Source: Propionibacteriaceae bacterium
GTDB lineage: Bacteria; Actinomycetota; Actinomycetes; Propionibacteriales; Propionibacteriaceae
Assembly: GCA_009778535.1 (NCBI GenBank)
Contig: WRJP01000095.1
Coordinates: forward strand, 1 to 6,742
Direction of reading: 5' to 3'
Length of the DNA: 6,742 nt
Part shown: piece by piece, positions 5,735 through 6,742 of the stretch
How positions within the stretch are numbered: the first letter of the stretch is position 1
Layout of the letters: each line of letters opens with the position of its first letter
Position numbers and translations under genes: made by a program
The notes under the pieces: model-generated
Databases searched by the model: none
What the model was told of the DNA's origin: nothing
The model's input: the letters and a program-made list of their open reading frames with translations, nothing else

Positions 5735-6436
5735 ATGACGGCATACGACCAAGACGAATATGAAGATGCGCGAGTTTCGCGACGTAATGATCGCAGACGT
5801 AAGAGCATCGTTTTCCCACTGATCTTCATTACCGCTGTGCTGCTGTTGGTTTCAGCAGTTGGGCTTTGGGGTTACTCCCAGCTAGTCCCTCCCGTCGAAA
5901 ATGCAAAGAAAGACATGGGTGGCAATTGGGTCATTTCCGAGGATGTCGAACCTCCTGAAGTCATTGCGGAAATGGCCGCAGTGGAAGAACTACCAGGCGG
6001 CAAACGATTCAAGGTACCCTCAGTTGGACTGGACGCTCCCCTAGGTTCGGTAAATGTCGTGCGCAATGTCATCAATCCCCCAGGCTTTTACAGCGTTTTC
6101 TGGGTAAAGAACATGGGAGTATCCCTTGCAAATGCTGAAAGCGGAACTGTGTACATGGCCACCCACTCGCTGCGAAACGGTGGACGCGGCCCTGGGAACT
6201 ATCTGATAGACATAAATGCAGGTTCCGCAAAGGTGAAAATTGGGGCTGAAATGTACGCTGACGAGGTAAAATACCGAGTCGTCGATACGATCAGCATCCC
6301 AAAAGAGAAAATTAGCGAAGCGGCAATTTGGGATGCAACCGTACCGGGCAGAATCGTGGTCATAACCTGTCTTCAACGACCGAATAATGGCCGCTCGCAG
6401 AACAACATCGTTGTTATCGGTGAACTTGCAGACTAA
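5735..6436 (+). CDS. Membrane-anchored sortase family transpeptidase
   Basis: A 233-residue protein expected to cleave a sorting signal on secreted proteins and join them to the cell wall or to each other. It has a charged cytoplasmic N-terminus (1-24, with RRNDRRRK), one membrane anchor (about 25-47) and an extracellular linker rich in Glu and Pro. The sortase barrel covers about 90-233. The catalytic set is His144 in YMATHSL, Cys212 in VVITCLQRP and probably Arg220 in NNGRSQNNIVV. The short barrel and the ending resemble class E/F enzymes more than class A-C, but the class is not settled. ATG 5735 is chosen because AGGAG precedes it by nine bases; an in-frame GTG at 5678 would add 19 residues lacking such a site. 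No protein with a sorting signal is encoded nearby, so it is unlikely to be a dedicated pilin sortase. It converges with tatC. Confidence 0.9.
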   Translation: MTAYDQDEYEDARVSRRNDRRRKSIVFPLIFITAVLLLVSAVGLWGYSQLVPPVENAKKDMGGNWVISEDVEPPEVIAEMAAVEELPGGKRFKVPSVGLDAPLGSVNVVRNVINPPGFYSVFWVKNMGVSLANAESGTVYMATHSLRNGGRGPGNYLIDINAGSAKVKIGAEMYADEVKYRVVDTISIPKEKISEAAIWDATVPGRIVVITCLQRPNNGRSQNNIVVIGELAD

Positions 6437-6468
6437 CCCTGCAATGAGTTCTGACTAGTTCCAGCGAA

Positions 6469-6480
6469 AAAGCTAGCTTT
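6469..6480. repeat. 12-bp perfect palindrome at the tatC stop codon
   Basis: AAAGCTAGCTTT overlaps the TAG stop of tatC between the converging sortase and tatC genes. Read on the minus strand it is followed by further T residues, so it could act as a weak terminator for tatC. The largest hairpin has only 4-bp arms with a 4-base loop, so this is doubtful. No other terminator-like structure is seen in the 36-nt gap. Confidence 0.25.
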
Positions 6481-6742
6481 CCAACTCGCCGTTGCGCTTG
6501 GCGGCAGCCATTTCGCGTCTATCATGGATTCTTGCGATTAATTCGGCTATTAAGTAGAGAGCGACCATCGGCAGCGCAAGTGCCAACATTGAATAAGGGT
6601 CAGCTGGAGTCGCTAAAGCGCCGAAACAAAAGATTCCAAAAATGACGTACTTGCGGATTTGACTCATTTTCTTAGCTTTAAGCACTCCAATGAAGTTCAT
6701 TGCAACCACTACCACCGGCATCAGAAAACCGAGCCCAAATAT
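6473..6742 (-). CDS. tatC: Sec-independent translocase subunit TatC, C-terminal part
   Basis: TatC is the core membrane receptor of the twin-arginine pathway, which exports folded proteins. Only the last 89 residues lie in the window; the frame is open to the right edge. The visible part holds the end of a membrane segment (GLGFLMPVVVVAMNFIGVL) and a short cytoplasmic loop with KAKKMSQIRKYVI. The last membrane region follows with FGALATPADPYSMLALALPM, which carries the TP-D motif typical of TatC, and then a charged tail (RIHDRREMAAAKRNGELES). The internal ATG at 6721 is not the start, because the family sequence continues upstream of it. The rest of the gene, and perhaps tatA, should lie to the right. 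The stop is 36 nt from the sortase stop, in convergent orientation. Confidence 0.93.
   Translation of the reverse strand: MFGLGFLMPVVVVAMNFIGVLKAKKMSQIRKYVIFGIFCFGALATPADPYSMLALALPMVALYLIAELIARIHDRREMAAAKRNGELES

Overview
The window looks like chromosomal DNA of an actinobacterium with moderate base composition (close to half G+C by eye, low for the phylum). A member of the Actinomycetaceae such as Varibaculum or Mobiluncus would fit, but that placement is inference. The grounds are a separate Lnt next to a Ppm1-type mannosyltransferase, a MurA carrying an N-terminal XRE helix-turn-helix, an actinobacterial GDPD signature, frequent GTG starts and a membrane-anchored sortase. I see no mobile element, phage gene, CRISPR array, tRNA or rRNA.

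Layout: (1) 2-2247, plus strand: the 3' part of lnt (apolipoprotein N-acyltransferase, start outside the window), overlapped or closely followed by ppm1 (polyprenol-phosphate mannosyltransferase). A perfect 7-bp hairpin lies just before the ppm1 ribosome binding site. (2) 2266-3968: a divergent pair, a cytoplasmic glycerophosphodiester phosphodiesterase (minus) and pyridoxal kinase pdxY (plus), 44 nt apart. A perfect 16-bp palindrome of LacI-family operator type sits inside the first codons of the phosphodiesterase gene. (3) 3969-5498, minus: an XRE-MurA fusion whose stop codon abuts the pdxY stop with no spacer; a 16-bp palindrome overlaps its proposed promoter. (4) 5735-6436, plus: a sortase whose Shine-Dalgarno sequence is sequestered in a 6-bp hairpin. 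(5) 6473-6742, minus: the 3' end of tatC, running off the right edge.

The genes share an envelope theme. Lnt finishes lipoproteins and Ppm1 supplies the mannosyl donor for lipoglycans and protein O-mannosylation. MurA makes the first committed peptidoglycan precursor, the sortase attaches surface proteins, and TatC exports folded proteins. The phosphodiesterase recycles phospholipid headgroups; PdxY salvages vitamin B6 and is the metabolic outlier. Every coding gene belongs to a recognisable family. The less-described material is in the control regions: candidate operators at 3035-3050 and 5510-5525, hairpins at 1468-1484 and 5710-5724, and three GTG starts with no Shine-Dalgarno sequence that are placed as expected for leaderless transcripts. 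No wholly new multi-gene system is evident.
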